This document shows, one piece after another, positions 61,546-64,000 of a stretch of 64,000 nt of DNA (positions are counted from its first letter, which is position 1; each line of letters starts with the position of its first letter). A program made the position numbers and the translations under genes. The notes beneath the pieces are model-generated. The model saw only the letters and a program-made list of their open reading frames with translations. It was not told the origin of the DNA and ran no database searches. The DNA is from Steromphala cineraria (taxonomy: Eukaryota; Mollusca; Gastropoda; Trochida; Trochidae), in NCBI GenBank assembly GCA_916613615.1, contig OU744721.1, positions 85,131,060 to 85,195,059 on the forward strand, given 5' to 3'.

Positions 61546-64000
61546 ATTTAACGATATAAACCTCCGACTATTTCATCCCTTGTCTGACATGTGAACTTCG
61601 GCACTTTCAATTCAACTTGACATCTTCTTAAAGTGTCGCCTTTCCGTGAAGCGTCAGGGGACGCTGTATCCTGGCGCTGTCAGCCATACTGATAGGCAGA
61701 GTTGGAATAAACGTCTCCACTGGGGATTCCTTCTTTGATCACAAGCGAGTTGTTCAAATGTGTTTTTATTGTGGAAGCCTGTTTTTATAGCGACCACAAT
61801 TATCTTTGTTTGATTAGAATTTGCAACAAATAAGCTTGCTTGTTGAGGTCCGAGTTAATGGCCATTTAAAAACTATGTTGCACATGTAAGAACGTCTATT
61901 TGTACTATTTATCTCATGATTTTGATTAAATCAACCTCAAAATCCCGTTATAAAAGAATGGTTTTGGCCATGCTGTTTAAATATCATCAATCACTTTTAA
62001 AAATTCATTGCCAGAATTACTTCCAAACACGGCCATTGCAAAACGAGGCCAACTTTCCAGAAACGATAAAGTACGGACTAACTTGTTTGCTTAAAGACAC
62101 TGTCCTACAAACTTTAGGTCCGCGATCGTGTTTATCTGAGAAATTTCACCATAAAATACTACGTTTTCCATTTTATTGAAATAAACTTTTTGTATTGAAA
62201 GAATATGCAACATCTATAAATTATCAGAGATAACACTTAGCACAATGCTTTGTTTAGCCGCAGTTCACACTCTTTGCGCCCAGCAATGGCTTCCCTTATC
62301 ATTGCTGTTTGTTTTACCGATTGTACGTTTTCCCGTCATAATATTGTTAACAAAAATGTTACCACCAGTAAATATTTCAACTAGAATGTGTTATAATCGA
62401 ATACTTATAACATAATATGAATAAACTTGAATGTCCCCTTGAATTTTGTTCAACAAAATACCCCGATAGCACTGTACTTTTATCTGTAGCAACTGTACTG
62501 TTCTACACTACTAGCGTATGGTCAATGAATAAGAATGATAACACTGGAAATAAGCGCTTGGTATTGATTTGAAAACATGTGTATATAACTGAGACAGTCA
62601 TACCTACATGTAGGATAAACAATCTACGAGTTGGCATTTTCATTCTGCAATGATATAAACGAATCTTATCAATATTTTTCTCTTTCAAATAGTGTTCATA
62701 AGTGATCATATATGCAGTTGTTAAAGAAACACGATTATAACATAAACGACGACGATGATTTCCTGCATATACGATACCCTAGAGGTGCGATGATGGCGAT
62801 ACAAACCGCTACTACACTGGTGTCCCAGAGACTAAAATATTTATCAACGTGAAGTCAATATATGTATTTGGTCTATAGGGTTATCCGCTTGGGATTCATT
62901 CAGTCGTACGGAGTTACGGAGTTCAAAGTAATGCAATATGAAATAAAGGAATTCGATAATGGTACAGTGCTTCACCTCATTCAGTAAATCAAACTGCCAA
63001 TAAAATGTTTAAATCGTTGTGGATTTAAACATTAAACCCAATGTTAGCATTTCTGAAAAAGTCAGATATATCACTTTGAGCGTGCCCCGAGCGATGTGAA
63101 ATTAAGCGCTCTACAAATACCCTTGTTGCCACTAAACATTGAACTGTTTTGCTTTTTCATTGAGGTCTAGTGAGCTTTTAAGTGTATGAAATTACGTCTA
63201 ATAGCAAAATTAAAGATTAAAAACAGTGACGTATGTTGGCTTATACTTTGGTTTACAACCACTGACTACTAGTTGTCAATAAAAACGTAATAATAATACA
63301 CTCGCTTGTAAAAGCAGTTTTAGATTATGCGCCGCTAAAGAAATTACTGTCTTATTCTATGAAAGATTATTGATATCACACTTAAAACATACATGTACGA
63401 TAATCTCTATTTTTACGAATCAATTACTCCCAACGCACTTTCGATTCAAGTCCTTGTATGACTTCACGAATCTTTGTCCACATTTTACATATATTATTTA
63501 CCGTTTACAAACAAAAATGCTGATTCATCGGGTATGGCGAGTATTACCATTCTTCCTCGCCGGCGATGTGATTTACAACTCATGCGGGGTGCATGTTGCA
63601 AGTGCTTGGCATGTTCTCCTCGTCTACAGTCAAATTAACAATACATGTAGGTTACATACTGACAAACAAACATTCTAGAACTGTGTGCCATCCAAAGCCT
63701 GGTGGATGAATACACTGAGTAAACATTTGGAGAATTGAATGTTCGAATCAAGACATACGTCCTTCCAATTGTTTGTTTCAAATTTAAGTTTTGTTAATCG
63801 TGAAGCTTTTGAGGAGACTCAATGCTAACAACCAAACAATATTATTAATACCATACAATGCTAACAACTAAAGTACACGGACAGTGAACTAGCAGTGGAC
63901 TCTTTAACAATAATTCACTGTTGACACAAAGGAGTGAAGCCATCACCATAAAACAATCAGTAGATATGGAACAAAAAGTATCAAGAGATATATAATTGCA
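61546..64000. other. Gene-free right end of the window
   Basis: It holds the short SINE-tail-like fragment at 63.06 kb. Frames of 87 codons (61916-62179) and 102 codons (63370-63678) lack any domain I recognise and have no supporting context. Confidence 0.5.
63060..63125 (+). repeat. Short SINE-tail-like fragment
   Basis: CTTTGAGCGTGCCCCGAGCG followed by GCGCTCTACAAATACCC resembles the 3' portion of the sequence at 60515-60550 (GCTTTGAG..., GCTACATAAAAGC). It is short and diverged. Confidence 0.3.

Noticed and set aside
63370..63678. 102-codon frame, possible gene
   Set aside because: No domain recognised and no repeat or homology support; probably chance.

Overview
The window looks like AT-rich, gene-poor nuclear DNA of an invertebrate. 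I lean towards a mollusc or another lophotrochozoan, because of the many ACATGTA-type words, the Tc1-like and LINE remnants and the short tRNA-like retroposons; this is inference and not proof. I see no intact protein-coding gene, no rRNA gene and no convincing functional tRNA gene. Most open frames are under 100 codons and look like chance frames in AT-rich sequence.

The dominant object is a giant transposon-like element at 15242-41546 (26,305 bp). Both ends start with GGGTCTGTGAAGTT in opposite orientation, and the element is flanked by a perfect 9-bp direct repeat, GAATTTATT (15233-15241 and 41547-41555). Each arm is a long inverted array. At the tip is a 46-bp tandem repeat (4 copies left, 6 right), followed by one divergent edge monomer and then a ~206-bp tandem satellite (about 55 monomers left, about 25 right, in opposite orientation). 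The left array has a higher-order structure with exact offsets of 2,678 bp (13 monomers) and 4,533 bp (22 monomers). The 8.9-kb core (26976-35880) holds one badly broken gene (28358-32159), a deleted Tc1-like transposase (33640-34284) and several short tandem repeats. The architecture recalls Foldback-type (MULE-related) elements, and this is the most interesting system in the window.

Outside the element, the DNA at 1-15 kb and 42-52 kb is built largely from old, diverged segmental duplications. The same short blocks recur in the same order (near 4.1/11.0/49.5 kb, 5.3/12.3/50.7 kb, 7.4/13.6/44.4 kb and 43.5/47.9 kb), and a further tandem duplication lies at 56.7-58.7 kb. These are peppered with smaller mobile elements: a retroposon with a 12-bp target duplication (2832-3144), a Tc1 N-terminal fragment (42.4 kb), a LINE 3' end with a CTT tail (44.6-45.0 kb), a TTAA-flanked MITE (51681-52034), a 1.6-kb element with an 8-bp target duplication (53007-54607), a 110-bp GA microsatellite (56.4 kb) and SINE-like sequences near 47.1, 60.3 and 61.4 kb.

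No set of genes works together here. The biology is that of mobile DNA: insertion, satellite expansion inside transposon ends, nesting and decay.
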